Origin: Hyphomicrobiales bacterium
Lineage (GTDB): Bacteria > Pseudomonadota > Alphaproteobacteria > Rhizobiales > Rhizobiaceae
DNA: 64,000 nucleotides
Assembly (NCBI GenBank): GCA_900469625.1
Contig: UBXV01000007.1
Span: 310,001 to 374,000 of the forward strand
Direction: 5' to 3'
Both the position numbers and the translations under genes were made by a program. Shown here in pieces: positions 46,601 through 55,587 of this stretch; position 1 is the stretch's first letter, and every line of letters begins with the position of its first letter. The notes under the pieces were generated by a model. That model was not told the DNA's origin, ran no database searches, and worked only from the letters and a program-made list of their open reading frames with translations.

Positions 46601-47014
46601 TCAGGCGCTCGGGGGCGCCCGGATCTGTGGACCGCGACTTGACAAACCGTCCGTGAAAGCACCGCGGCCAAAGGCCAGATCCTCGCTCGGCGGCTCGAAC
46701 TGCTGAGGGATGACCGACGCAAACAGCATCGGTAAGGCCCCGTCGCCGGTCGCGGATTTGGCGTCCTTGCGCTCAGTGGTGAAGCGCAGATCCGACACCG
46801 GGGTCGCGCGCGAAATCTGGCGCGCCGCGGGATGGTCGGATGGAGCGGTATCGGTCGAAGAGAGATTGCCCGCCTGCTGCTCGGCCGAAAGCCGCGAGGA
46901 AAAGCCCTGCCCGACGACGATCAGCTGCATGGCCAGAGAAGCACAGAACAGCCACAGCACGGCGACGAGCCGGCCGGCAAACTTGCCTCTGTTGCCACCA
47001 CACACTGGGTCCAT
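46601..47014 (-). CDS. Hypothetical membrane-anchored protein
   Basis: 137 residues from ATG at 47014 (MDPVCGGNRGKFAGRLVAVL). One hydrophobic span at about 12-35 (signal anchor or uncleaved signal), then a polar Ser/Thr-rich region and a C-terminus GLSSRGPQIRAPPSA. The RxPP-type ending recalls DUF2946-like exported proteins, but the match is weak. The frame continues to an ATG at 47059. 112 nt upstream of secDF on the same strand. Confidence 0.55.
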   Translation of the reverse strand: MDPVCGGNRGKFAGRLVAVLWLFCASLAMQLIVVGQGFSSRLSAEQQAGNLSSTDTAPSDHPAARQISRATPVSDLRFTTERKDAKSATGDGALPMLFASVIPQQFEPPSEDLAFGRGAFTDGLSSRGPQIRAPPSA

Positions 47015-47129
47015 TCGGGACGCCACCCCTTCCTCGGCGCCTGGCGCCTGAAAGTTCAATTCAGCCGGAATGCAGCAAATCTAGCCGAAGAACATGGCCG
47101 GAATCGAGCACGAGGCGCCCTTAACACCA

Positions 47130-47164
47130 TTGCGGGCGCGAAATGTCAAATTTCGCGCCCGCAA
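47130..47164. repeat. Perfect 15-bp hairpin after aruI
   Basis: TTGCGGGCGCGAAAT and its complement around loop GTCAA, 20 nt past the aruI stop. No T-run; probably a transcription stop or mRNA-end stabiliser. Confidence 0.8.
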
Positions 47165-47184
47165 CGATCGCTTGATACTGCAGT

Positions 47185-48789
47185 CTAGGCCGTCGCCCCA
47201 TTGGTTCTGACCTGATGGATCTCGATGAGAGACGGTCCGTTGCGCTGACCGGCATCCGCCAGCGCCCGCGACAGATCCGTGATCGACGCCAGCCTTTCGG
47301 CCTCGATGCCATAGGCCTTGGCGGCAAGGATGAAGTCCGGAGCCGACGGCCTGACGCCCTCGGGCGTCACCCCGGTCTCGATCATGTAGGATTCGATCTC
47401 CTGGTAGCCGTCATTGTTCCAGACGAGGAAAATCACCCGCGCCTGAACGTCGACGGCCGATCCGATCTCGGCGAGCGAAAACTGGAATCCGCCGTCGCCG
47501 ACAAGGCAGACGACGGGTCGCGCGGGGTCGGCCACGGCAGCGCCTACGGCTGCCGGCGGTGCGTATCCAAGCGCGCCGTAGCCGGTCGCCGAATTGAACC
47601 AGCTGCGCTGGCGCGGCGCATCGCAATAAAGGTTGCCGGCATAGACGGCCTGGGTGGAATCGCCGACGATGGTGCAGTCCGGCAGCGCCTTGTAGACGGC
47701 GTCGACCACGGCGATCTCGGCCCGCATCTTGGGCGTCAGTTCCTTCAGCGCAGCTTTGCGCGCCACTTCCGCGCGAGCGGCGCCGTCCTTCGGCGCGTGC
47801 CCCGGCAGGAACGCCAGGATGCCCGCCGTCGCCGTCTTGGCGCCAGAGAGGATCGAAAGGGCGGCATGCGGGCCACGGGCAAGCTGTGCCGCATCGATGT
47901 CGGTGCGGATCAGGTTCCGCAGCACCGGAAAGCCGCCATCGGCATACATGTCGTAGTCGGTCTGCCCCATCTCGGTGCCGAGCGCGAGCACGAGATCGGC
48001 CTCCTTGAGCAACGAGCGCACCGCCTTGAGGCTGGGGCTGGCCGGAACGCGCAGCGGGCTGCCGGCAAGCATTCCGCGCGCGTTGACGGTGGTGACCACA
48101 GGCGCGCCGATCTGCTCGGCAAGCGACCGCACCTCCGCCTCGGCGGTGAGCGCACCGCCGCCGCAGATGATGACCGGGCGGGTGGCATCGGCGCAGAGGA
48201 TCGCGGCGTGCTGCAGCGTCTCGCTGTCGGAGCGCGGCCGGGTAACCGCGGCCGAGCGGATCGCCTTCGGCTCGATGCGCGCCGTCATCACGTCGGTCGG
48301 GATCTCGATATGCACCGGGCCCGGCCGCCCGGACAGGAGCACCGAGAAGGCCCGGTCGACCACAAAGGGAAGATCGTCGGGATTGAGCAAAGTGTGCGAA
48401 TAGAGCGCCAGCGTCTTGATCATGCCGTGCTGGTCGGGAAGCTCATGCAAGAGCCCGCGACCATGGCCGAGCGAATCGCGGCGGTTGACGCCGGAAATGA
48501 CCAGCATCGGGATCGAATCCTGCCGCGCCTGCGCCATGGCGGTGATGGTGTTGGTCAGGCCCGGACCGGTGATGACGAGCGCGAGGCCCGGCTTGCCGCT
48601 GACACGGGCATAACCGTCGGCCATGAAGCCGGCGCCCTGCTCATGCCGGGGCGTGACGTGACGGATCTTCGACGCCGCCAGGCCACGATAAAGTTCGACC
48701 GTATGGACGCCCGGAATGCCGAAGACCACCTCGACGCCATTGGCCTCGAGCAGATCGACCAGGGCTTCACCGACTGTTTTGGCGGTCAT
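47185..48789 (-). CDS. aruI: ThDP-dependent 2-ketoarginine (5-guanidino-2-oxopentanoate) decarboxylase
   Basis: 534-residue thiamine-diphosphate enzyme of the acetolactate-synthase-like group. Catalytic Glu in TPRHEQGAGFMADGYARVSG, PYR domain about 1-170, central domain 190-320, PP domain with GDGGFQFSLAEIGSA...NNDGYQEIES, the ThDP-magnesium motif. Assignment as AruI comes from pairing with the AruH-like transaminase gene; by sequence alone it could be another 2-oxo acid decarboxylase. It would turn 2-ketoarginine into 4-guanidinobutyraldehyde. ATG at 48789 overlaps the aruH stop (ATGA). Confidence 0.8.
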   Translation of the reverse strand: MTAKTVGEALVDLLEANGVEVVFGIPGVHTVELYRGLAASKIRHVTPRHEQGAGFMADGYARVSGKPGLALVITGPGLTNTITAMAQARQDSIPMLVISGVNRRDSLGHGRGLLHELPDQHGMIKTLALYSHTLLNPDDLPFVVDRAFSVLLSGRPGPVHIEIPTDVMTARIEPKAIRSAAVTRPRSDSETLQHAAILCADATRPVIICGGGALTAEAEVRSLAEQIGAPVVTTVNARGMLAGSPLRVPASPSLKAVRSLLKEADLVLALGTEMGQTDYDMYADGGFPVLRNLIRTDIDAAQLARGPHAALSILSGAKTATAGILAFLPGHAPKDGAARAEVARKAALKELTPKMRAEIAVVDAVYKALPDCTIVGDSTQAVYAGNLYCDAPRQRSWFNSATGYGALGYAPPAAVGAAVADPARPVVCLVGDGGFQFSLAEIGSAVDVQARVIFLVWNNDGYQEIESYMIETGVTPEGVRPSAPDFILAAKAYGIEAERLASITDLSRALADAGQRNGPSLIEIHQVRTNGATA

Positions 48790-49976
48790 GCGCGGCGCTC
48801 CTGACGCTGTGTGGCGCGCTCGGCGAGCGCGGTGATGCGGCGGCACGCCTCGTCGATGTCGGCGTCGGGCACGGTCAGGCTCACGCGCAGGAAGTTCTGT
48901 GCCTCGTCGCCGAAGGAGGACCCGGGCATTACCGCAACCCCTTCTTCCTCCAGCAGCGCCCAGGCGAAAGCTTCGCCCGACATGCCCGTTGCCGATACGT
49001 CGATCAGCGTGAACATGCCGGCCTCCGGCGGCAGGACCAGGATGCCCGGCGCATCCGCAAGGCCCTCGACGACGCGGCGCGAGCGCGACCTGTAGCTCTC
49101 GCGCATCCGCCGCGCCGTATCGATATCATGGGTCAGCGCGTAAGCCGTCATGTCGGCGATGAACGGCTGCACGCCGAACAGCATGGTTTCCGATACCGGC
49201 AGCAGCCGGCTCGTAAACTCCGCCGGGCCGACCGCCCAGCCGCTGCGGAAGCCCGGTGCGGCATGCGACTTGGAGATCGACGAGACGACGATGGTGCGTT
49301 CGGCGAGATCCGGATTGTCGAACGGAGAGGCGAAGACGGCATCAAATACCAGCTCCTCATAGACCTCGTCGCAGACGATCCAGAGATCGTGACGGCGCGC
49401 GACTTCGCCGATCTCGGCGATTTCGGCGGCCGTCAGCACCGCGCCTGTCGGATTGTGCGGGGTATTGAGCAAGAGCACCCGGCATTCCGGCGTGATCGCC
49501 TTTTCGATGTCGGCCGCCTGCATGTGGAAGCCGAATTCCGGCTTCAGCGGCACCAGCACGTGGTGGGCGCCGGTCGACTGGATGACGCCTTCATAGGTGG
49601 CATAGAGCGGATCGCCGACGAGAACGGCATCGCCGGCCTCGACCAACCCCAACATCACGCCGAAAAGGGCGGTCTGGGTGCCCGGGAAGCACATGACGTT
49701 TTCCGTGGTCACATCGGCGCGGCGACGGCGGTACTTCTCCACGAGCGCCGCCACGACCGCGTGTTCGCCACGGCCGTTGGAATAGCGATAGCGGCCGGCG
49801 TTCATGGCACGCTGGCATTCGTCGATCAGCGCCCGGTCCGGCGGCACGTCCGGCTCGCCGATCGTCAGCTCGATGATATCGGCACCACCCGCCTTCAGCT
49901 GGCGCGCACGGATGTGCAGCGCCCATTTTCCCGAACCGAGATCTGCGAGCCGATCGGTGATCGAGGCGTAGCGCAT
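48786..49976 (-). CDS. aruH: PLP-dependent arginine:pyruvate transaminase (AruH-like)
   Basis: 396-residue fold-type I aminotransferase. PLP Lys236 in VVSSISKSHAAPGFRSGW, Asn in LLLNTPHNPTGAVL, Asp-x2-Tyr in VCDEVYEELVFD, Arg in NFLRVSL. The start MRYASITDRLADLGSGKW resembles my memory of Pseudomonas AruH (MRYSDFTQRIAG). It would transaminate L-arginine with pyruvate to 2-ketoarginine and alanine. Coupled to the decarboxylase by an ATGA overlap. 17 nt after the TetR gene. Confidence 0.82.
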   Translation of the reverse strand: MRYASITDRLADLGSGKWALHIRARQLKAGGADIIELTIGEPDVPPDRALIDECQRAMNAGRYRYSNGRGEHAVVAALVEKYRRRRADVTTENVMCFPGTQTALFGVMLGLVEAGDAVLVGDPLYATYEGVIQSTGAHHVLVPLKPEFGFHMQAADIEKAITPECRVLLLNTPHNPTGAVLTAAEIAEIGEVARRHDLWIVCDEVYEELVFDAVFASPFDNPDLAERTIVVSSISKSHAAPGFRSGWAVGPAEFTSRLLPVSETMLFGVQPFIADMTAYALTHDIDTARRMRESYRSRSRRVVEGLADAPGILVLPPEAGMFTLIDVSATGMSGEAFAWALLEEEGVAVMPGSSFGDEAQNFLRVSLTVPDADIDEACRRITALAERATQRQERRA

Positions 49977-49993
49977 GGTGTTGTCTCCCGTTT

Positions 49994-50617
49994 TCATTGT
50001 TTGTCGCTGCCGATCGACGCGCCGAGCAGCGCTTCGACCGAGCCCATGGCGATGGCGACCAGTTCGCCTTCGCGAAACAGGTCTCCCGCCAGACAGCCTT
50101 CGATCCACAGGCCGTCGACGAGGCCGTTGATCGCAATCGCATAGGCGCGGCAGGTTTCGGCATCGGCCGGTTTGTTCTTCACCGCCAGGAAATCGGCCAG
50201 CAGATCCTGCAGCGTGTTGCGGAAGGTGAGGTAACCGTCGCGGTGGATTTCGGCGAGAATGGGGTCGACGCGGACCTGGCTGATGAAGGCTGCCCAGAGC
50301 GAGATGCTGCGGCTGTCGGCGACCGGCTCGGTCAGGTTGATGGCGATGAAGTCCCTCAGTCGCGTTTCCGGATCGCCTTCGACATGGGCCGCCTTGTCGG
50401 TAAGCGACGCGATCACCGCCCGGTAGGCCTCAGCGACCATCTGGTCCTTCGATTCGAAGTAGTGCCGCACGAGGCCGGCCGTAACGCCGGCGCGGATGGC
50501 GATCTGGCGCACCGTCGCGCCCTTCAGCCCAAACTCGGCGATGCAGTCGAGCGTCGCTTCGATCAGCTCCTGGCGGCGTTCTCCCTCGGGGGCCCGGTGA
50601 AACGTGCGGCGGTTCAT
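49994..50617 (-). CDS. TetR-family regulator (BetI-like)
   Basis: 207 residues. N-terminal helix-turn-helix GATVRQIAIRAGVTAGLVRHYFESKDQMVAEAY, then an all-helical ligand domain with ISLWAAFISQVRVDP and INGLVDGLWIEGCL, the pattern of BetI-type repressors. First gene of the minus-strand unit with aruH and aruI and divergent from the ABC transporter genes, so it most likely controls both. Start at 50617 gives normal family length; the frame is open upstream to 50806. Confidence 0.88.
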   Translation of the reverse strand: MNRRTFHRAPEGERRQELIEATLDCIAEFGLKGATVRQIAIRAGVTAGLVRHYFESKDQMVAEAYRAVIASLTDKAAHVEGDPETRLRDFIAINLTEPVADSRSISLWAAFISQVRVDPILAEIHRDGYLTFRNTLQDLLADFLAVKNKPADAETCRAYAIAINGLVDGLWIEGCLAGDLFREGELVAIAMGSVEALLGASIGSDKQ

Positions 50618-50891
50618 GCCGCCATCCGCGCGCGGGGGCTGGCGAACGCGTTCGTCATATCCTTCGAGCGGCGGGAATGCATGAGGGGCTCCTTCAGGGA
50701 AAATCGGGCACGCGGTGGGCGATAAAAAAACGACGACGCATATTATTATACGCTTGAACAATAGCGACACAAGTGCAACCATGCCTACCAACAAACACCG
50801 TGACAAGCCAAAGATGCTGCGCGGAAAGACGACAGGGGAACTGTTTCATGCCTTCACAAAAAGCTCTTGGAGCCATGGGAGCGGCGCGCCG
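50618..50891. promoter_or_regulatory. Divergent control region of the arginine island
   Basis: Contains an A+T-rich patch at about 50722-50765 and the partial dyad CGCT-TGAACAAT-AGCG (about 50750-50765). Likely holds both promoters and a TetR-type operator, but no -35/-10 pair is clear. Confidence 0.4.
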
Positions 50892-51665
50892 ATGACGGAT
50901 GCGGCCCAGGCAATCGCGGTCACTGACCTGCACAAGCGTTTCGGGCCATTGGAAGTGCTGAAGGGAGTTTCGCTCACGGCGAAGCAGGGCGACGTCATCG
51001 CCATCATCGGCGGCAGCGGCTCCGGCAAATCCACCTTCCTGCGCTGTATCAACATGCTGGAACTGCCGTCGGCCGGCACGGTCAGCGTGCATGGCGAAAA
51101 GATCCGGATGAAGCCCGACGGCCGCGGCGGCCTCGTCCCGGAAGACCGAAAGCAGGTCCAGCGCCTGCGCAGCCAACTCGGCATGGTCTTCCAGAGCTTC
51201 AATCTCTGGCAGCACATGACCATTCTCGAAAACGTCATCGAGGCCCCGATCCATGTGCTCGGCAAAGCGAAGGCCGAGGCGATCGCGACGGCCGAAATCC
51301 TGCTCAAGCGGGTCGGGCTCTACGAGAAGCGCGATGCCTATCCGGCCTTCCTGTCCGGCGGCCAGCAGCAGCGTGCCGCGATTGCCCGCGCGCTGGCGAT
51401 CCAACCTCTGGTCATGCTCTTCGACGAGCCTACGTCGGCGCTCGATCCCGAACTCGTCGGCGAAGTGCTTTCGGTGATCGGCGACCTCGCCCGCGAGAAG
51501 CGCACCATGATCCTCGTCACCCACGAGATGAAGTTCGCGCGCGACGTCGCCAACCACATCGTCTTCCTGCACAACGGCATCATCGAGGAGCAAGGCCCGC
51601 CTGAGGCCATCTTCGGCGCACCCAGATCCGAAAGGCTCAAGAAGTTCATCAGCTCCATTCACTGA
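50892..51665 (+). CDS. Polar amino acid ABC transporter ATP-binding protein
   Basis: 257 residues. Walker A GGSGSGKST, Q-loop GMVFQSFNLW, signature LSGGQQQR, Walker B VMLFDEPTSALD, His in VTHEM. The insert between Walker A and Q-loop (VHGEKIRMKPDGRGGLVPEDRKQ) is typical of HisP/OccP/ArtP proteins for basic amino acids and opines. ATG at 50892 (MTDAAQAIAV) gives the family length; longer frame upstream lies in the promoter region. Confidence 0.92.
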   Translation: MTDAAQAIAVTDLHKRFGPLEVLKGVSLTAKQGDVIAIIGGSGSGKSTFLRCINMLELPSAGTVSVHGEKIRMKPDGRGGLVPEDRKQVQRLRSQLGMVFQSFNLWQHMTILENVIEAPIHVLGKAKAEAIATAEILLKRVGLYEKRDAYPAFLSGGQQQRAAIARALAIQPLVMLFDEPTSALDPELVGEVLSVIGDLAREKRTMILVTHEMKFARDVANHIVFLHNGIIEEQGPPEAIFGAPRSERLKKFISSIH

Positions 51666-51702
51666 ATTCAGCAATGCTCAACAACCAAAAAAGGGGAACA
51701 GC

Positions 51703-52485
51703 ATGAAGAAGACATTGAAAGTCCTGGCGGTCGCGGCCGCCATTGCCGTCAGCGGCGGCATTGCCGCTTCGGCGGAAGCCCTGAAGGTCGGCGTCGCCGC
51801 CGAGCCTTACCCGCCCTTCACCGCGCCGGATGCCAGCGGCAAATGGGAAGGCTGGGAAGTCGAACTCATGAACGCCGTCTGTGCAGAAGCAAAGCTCGAA
51901 TGCGTGCTGACGCCGGTCGCCTGGGACGGCATCATCCCGGCGCTGACATCCAAGAAGATCGACATGATCATGAGCTCGATGTCGATCACCGACGAGCGGC
52001 TGAAGACGATCGATTTTTCGGACAAGTACTACAACACGCCGACCGGCGTCATCGGCACCAAGGGAGTCGACTTCAAGCCGACACCGGAAGGTCTTGCCGG
52101 CAAGACGATCGGCGTCCAGGTCTCGACCGTGCACCAGGCCTATGCCGCCAAGCATTTCGCCTCGGCCGGCATCGAGGTCAAGGAATACCAGACGCAGGAC
52201 GAGGCCAACAACGATCTGGCCGCCGGACGCGTGGACGCGGTCCAGGCGGACGCGATCGCTCTCAAGGCCTTCCTTGCCACCGACCAGGGCAAGGAATGCT
52301 GCGACTACAAGGGTGACGTCGCCGAAGACGTCGCCGTCATCGGCCCCGGCGTCGGCGTCGGCCTGCGCAAGGGCGAGACCGAGCTCAAGGACAAGCTCAA
52401 TGCCGCGATCAAGGCGATCCGCGACAACGGCACCTATGACACGTTCTCGAAGAAGTACTTCGACTTCGACATCTACGGCGATTAA
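51703..52485 (+). CDS. Amino acid-binding periplasmic protein (SBP family 3)
   Basis: 260 residues. Signal peptide about 1-24 (MKKTLKVLAVAAAIAVSGGI, cleaved near ASA-EA). The mature domain has EPYPPFTAPDASGKWEGWEVELMNAVC, WDGIIPALTSKKIDMIMSSMSITDERLKTIDFS and the hinge motif GKTIGVQVSTVHQAY, the layout of lysine/arginine/ornithine or octopine binders. A Cys pair (Cys60-Cys67 and ECC later) could form disulfides. Ribosome-binding site AAAGGGGAACAGC. Ligand probably arginine or a derivative, by context. Confidence 0.92.
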   Translation: MKKTLKVLAVAAAIAVSGGIAASAEALKVGVAAEPYPPFTAPDASGKWEGWEVELMNAVCAEAKLECVLTPVAWDGIIPALTSKKIDMIMSSMSITDERLKTIDFSDKYYNTPTGVIGTKGVDFKPTPEGLAGKTIGVQVSTVHQAYAAKHFASAGIEVKEYQTQDEANNDLAAGRVDAVQADAIALKAFLATDQGKECCDYKGDVAEDVAVIGPGVGVGLRKGETELKDKLNAAIKAIRDNGTYDTFSKKYFDFDIYGD

Positions 52486-52544
52486 GGCGCAGACGGCCGG
52501 CGGCCTTCAGGCTGCCGGCCGGTGCCCTCGGAGGTCGAAGACGC

Positions 52545-53270
52545 ATGGCATCGGATTCTATCGTCAATTGGAGCCTGCTTGCACTGTCCGCGCCCGGTTG
52601 GGGCGGCGTGCTGCTGCAGGGCTTCGTAAACTCGATCCAGATCGCCATCGGCGGTTTTGCGCTCGGCCTGACGCTCGGCGTCGGCGGCGCGTTCGGCAAG
52701 CTTTACGGCGGCCCGATCCTGCGTGACCTGCTCGAATGTTACACCACGGTCGTCAGGGCCGTGCCCGAGCTGGTGCTCATCCTTCTGCTCTACTATGCCG
52801 GCACCGACCTGCTGAACCAGTTGCTGGCACTCTTCAGCGTCGGCCCCGTCGATATCAGTGGTCTGATGGCCGGCATCTTCGTCATCGGCGTGGTGCAAGG
52901 CGCCTATTCGACAGAGGTGTTGCGCGGCGCGATCAAAGCGGTTCCGGCTGGCCAGATCGAGGCGGCGCGCGCCTACGGCATGTCGCCCTTGAAGGTGCTG
53001 CGGCGCATCACCCTGCCGGCGATGCTGCCCTACGCCATCCCCGGGCTTTCCAATCTCTGGCTGATCGCCACCAAGGACACCGCCCTTCTGGCCGTCGTCG
53101 GCTTCAGCGAGCTGACGCTCGTTACCCGCCAGGCGGCGGGCACGACCAAGGCCTATCTCCTGTTCTTCCTGGCGGCCGGCGCGCTCTATCTGGCGCTGAC
53201 GCTCGTCTCCAACATCTTCATCGGCATGCTGGAACGGCATGCCAGGCGCGGTTTCGCGGAGCAGCGATGA
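52545..53270 (+). CDS. Amino acid ABC transporter permease (HisQ/ArtQ type)
   Basis: 241 residues with about five hydrophobic helices. N-terminal GVLLQGFVNSIQIAIGGFALGL and the EAA loop GQIEAARAYGMSPLKVLRRITLPAMLPYAIPGLSN, which contacts the ATPase. Inner membrane. Ends with an ATGA overlap to the next permease. Confidence 0.93.
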   Translation: MASDSIVNWSLLALSAPGWGGVLLQGFVNSIQIAIGGFALGLTLGVGGAFGKLYGGPILRDLLECYTTVVRAVPELVLILLLYYAGTDLLNQLLALFSVGPVDISGLMAGIFVIGVVQGAYSTEVLRGAIKAVPAGQIEAARAYGMSPLKVLRRITLPAMLPYAIPGLSNLWLIATKDTALLAVVGFSELTLVTRQAAGTTKAYLLFFLAAGALYLALTLVSNIFIGMLERHARRGFAEQR

Positions 53271-54091
53271 CGGATCAAACCACCCACGCCGTCGCCTTTA
53301 CGCCCGAGGACCTGCCGACCGCGCGCAGCTTCTTCCAGCCACATCGCATCGTGATGATGCTGGTCTTCGCCGCCTTCGTCGTCTGCGTCGCCGTCTTCAT
53401 GCGCTGGGACTGGCTGCCGCGCTACCTGCCGCGGCTCGGCTGGGGCATCCTCATCAGCCTGGTGATGCTGTTCAGCACATCGATCCTCGGCTTCCTGCTT
53501 GCCGTGCCGATCGGGCTCGCGCAGGTGGCCGGCCCCTGGTTCCTCAAGCTGCCGGCAAAGGTCTTCTGCACCGTCATCCGCGGCACGCCCCTGCTGTTGC
53601 AGCTTTGGCTGCTCTATTACGGGCTCGGCTCGCTGTTTCCGCAGTTTCCCGCCATCCGCCAATCCTTCCTCTGGCCCTATCTGCGCGAGGCCTGGCCCTA
53701 TGGCGTCGCGGCACTGACGATCTCGTTTGCGGCCTATGAAGGCGAAGTGATGCGCGGCGCCTTTGCCGGCGTTCCCGCCGGCGAGCTGGAGGCGGCGAAA
53801 GCCTACGGCATGAGCCGCTGGACCATGTTTCGCCGCATCTGGCTGCCCCGCGCCATTCACCGCGCCCTGCCGACGCTCAACGGCGAGACGGTGTTGCAGC
53901 TGAAATCGACGCCGCTGGTGGCGACGATCACCGTCGTCGACGTCTATGCCGTCATCTCCAAGGTGCGGCAGGAGACGTTCCTGACCTACGAGCCGCTGCT
54001 GCTGCTGGCGCTCATCTACATGTGCCTCACCGGCATATTGGTGGTCGCCTTCCGCACATTCGAAAACCGCATTCCAACCCGTGGTGCCTGA
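53267..54091 (+). CDS. Amino acid ABC transporter permease (HisM/ArtM type)
   Basis: 274 residues. A polar 28-residue N-terminus precedes a helix at about 29-45, then GILISLVMLFSTSILGFLLAVPIGLAQ and the EAA loop GELEAAKAYGMSRWTMFRRIWLPRAIHRALPTL. Has the VIRGTPLLLQLWLLYYG segment typical of this family. Overlaps the previous gene (ATGA) and is separated from the amidohydrolase by one base. Confidence 0.93.
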   Translation: MTDQTTHAVAFTPEDLPTARSFFQPHRIVMMLVFAAFVVCVAVFMRWDWLPRYLPRLGWGILISLVMLFSTSILGFLLAVPIGLAQVAGPWFLKLPAKVFCTVIRGTPLLLQLWLLYYGLGSLFPQFPAIRQSFLWPYLREAWPYGVAALTISFAAYEGEVMRGAFAGVPAGELEAAKAYGMSRWTMFRRIWLPRAIHRALPTLNGETVLQLKSTPLVATITVVDVYAVISKVRQETFLTYEPLLLLALIYMCLTGILVVAFRTFENRIPTRGA

Positions 54092-54092
54092 C

Positions 54093-55262
54093 ATGAAGCT
54101 TTCCTCCTCTATCGACAACGCCATGCCGGAGCTGATCGCCATCCGTCGCGACCTGCATGCTCATCCCGAGCTCGGACTGGAGGAAACCCGCACCTCGACC
54201 TTCATTGCCCGGCACCTGGCCGAACTCGGCTACGAGGTAACGACGGGCCTTGCAAAGACCGGCGTGGTCGGCACCCTGCGCAACGGCAGCGGATCGCGCT
54301 CGATCGGCATCCGCGCCGATATCGATGCGCTGCCGATCCTGGAGGAGACTGGGCTCGACTATGCGAGCAAGACATCGGGACTGATGCATGCCTGCGGCCA
54401 TGACGGCCACACCACGATGCTGCTCGGCGCGGCGCGCGCGCTTGCCGAACGCCGCAATTTCGACGGCACCATCCACCTGATCTTCCAGCCGGCCGAGGAG
54501 AATTTCGGCGGCGCCAAGATCATGATGGACGAAGGGCTGTTTGAGAAATTCCCCTGTGACGCCGTCTTTGCACTTCACAACGAGCCGGGCCTGCCTTTCG
54601 GCCAGTTCGCGCTGCGCGAAGGGCCGATCATGGCGGCGGTCGACGAGGCGCGCATCACCGTGCACGGGCGTGGCGGCCACGGCGCCGAGCCGCAGGACAC
54701 CGCCGATCCCATCGTCTGCGGCGCCGCGATCATCATGGCGCTGCAGTCGATCGTCTCGCGCAACATTCACCCGATGGATCCTTCCGTCGTCACCGTCGGC
54801 GCCTTCCATGCCGGATCGGCCAGCAACATCATCCCGGAACGCGCCGAAATCGTCGTCGGCATCCGTTCCTTCGACCCCGGTGTGCGCGACGAACTGGAAC
54901 GCCGCATCCGCATGATCGCCGAGGCGCAGGCGCTAAGCTTCGGCATGCGCGCGACGGTCGACTATCTGCGCAGCTATGACGCGACCATCAACCACAAGGC
55001 GGAAACGGATTTCGTCCGCGATCTCGCCATCCGCTTTGCCGGTGCAGACAAGGTCGTCGATCTCGAGCGACCGTTCATGGGCAGCGAGGATTTCGCCTAT
55101 ATGCTGCAGGAGCGGCCAGGCACCTATTTCTTCCTCGGTTCGAAAGTATCCGGCGAGGAAAAGCCGCTTCATCATCCCGCCTACAATTTCAACGACGACC
55201 TGCTGCCGATCGGCGCCACCTTCTGGACCGAGCTTGCGGAGGCGTATCTGCCCACACGCTGA
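54093..55262 (+). CDS. M20-family amidohydrolase (hippurate hydrolase-like)
   Basis: 389 residues. Metal and catalytic motifs: DLHAHPELGLEE, MHACGHDGHTTML, LIFQPAEENFGGAK, GRGGHGAEP and MGSEDFAYML, the complete set of M20D amidohydrolases, with the dimerisation domain at about 180-290. Such enzymes cleave N-acyl amino acids. Placed one base after the permease, it likely splits an imported N-acyl or opine-like arginine derivative, freeing arginine for aruH. Substrate not shown by sequence. ATG at 54093; an upstream GTG pair is possible. Confidence 0.9.
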   Translation: MKLSSSIDNAMPELIAIRRDLHAHPELGLEETRTSTFIARHLAELGYEVTTGLAKTGVVGTLRNGSGSRSIGIRADIDALPILEETGLDYASKTSGLMHACGHDGHTTMLLGAARALAERRNFDGTIHLIFQPAEENFGGAKIMMDEGLFEKFPCDAVFALHNEPGLPFGQFALREGPIMAAVDEARITVHGRGGHGAEPQDTADPIVCGAAIIMALQSIVSRNIHPMDPSVVTVGAFHAGSASNIIPERAEIVVGIRSFDPGVRDELERRIRMIAEAQALSFGMRATVDYLRSYDATINHKAETDFVRDLAIRFAGADKVVDLERPFMGSEDFAYMLQERPGTYFFLGSKVSGEEKPLHHPAYNFNDDLLPIGATFWTELAEAYLPTR

Positions 55263-55587
55263 GTACGCACTCCGGGACAAGATGCGTCCAGTTTTCCCGC
55301 GCCGGCGTTGCCCGGCGCGCCCGCTCCCTTTTGCCGCAAGCGCAACATTGCCGCAGTGTGACAACGTGGCGGCGAGCCTGTCATTGACCTTTGGCAATTT
55401 TGGCGCAGATTCAAGCACATGCTGAAACGCCGGTACAACCACAGGATTGGCCCGGCCTGAAAGGCACTGCGCAAAGTCCGGGATCGCAATGATCCAGGGC
55501 TGAACGTGCGCAGCAGACCAGAGAGCTGCAGCGGCACCCGCGCGTCAGAATCGACCCGCGGCGCTGCACGTCTGAAAGGATTGTGCC
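55263..55587. other. Intergenic region between amidohydrolase and cydA
   Basis: 325 bases without a supported gene. A 7-bp stem GCGCCGG/CCGGCGC (55299-55318) without T-run may end the arginine transport operon. The promoter of cydA should lie in the rest; a good ribosome-binding site AAAGGA is at 55575-55580. No FNR-type box (TTGAT-N4-ATCAA) was seen. Confidence 0.4.
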
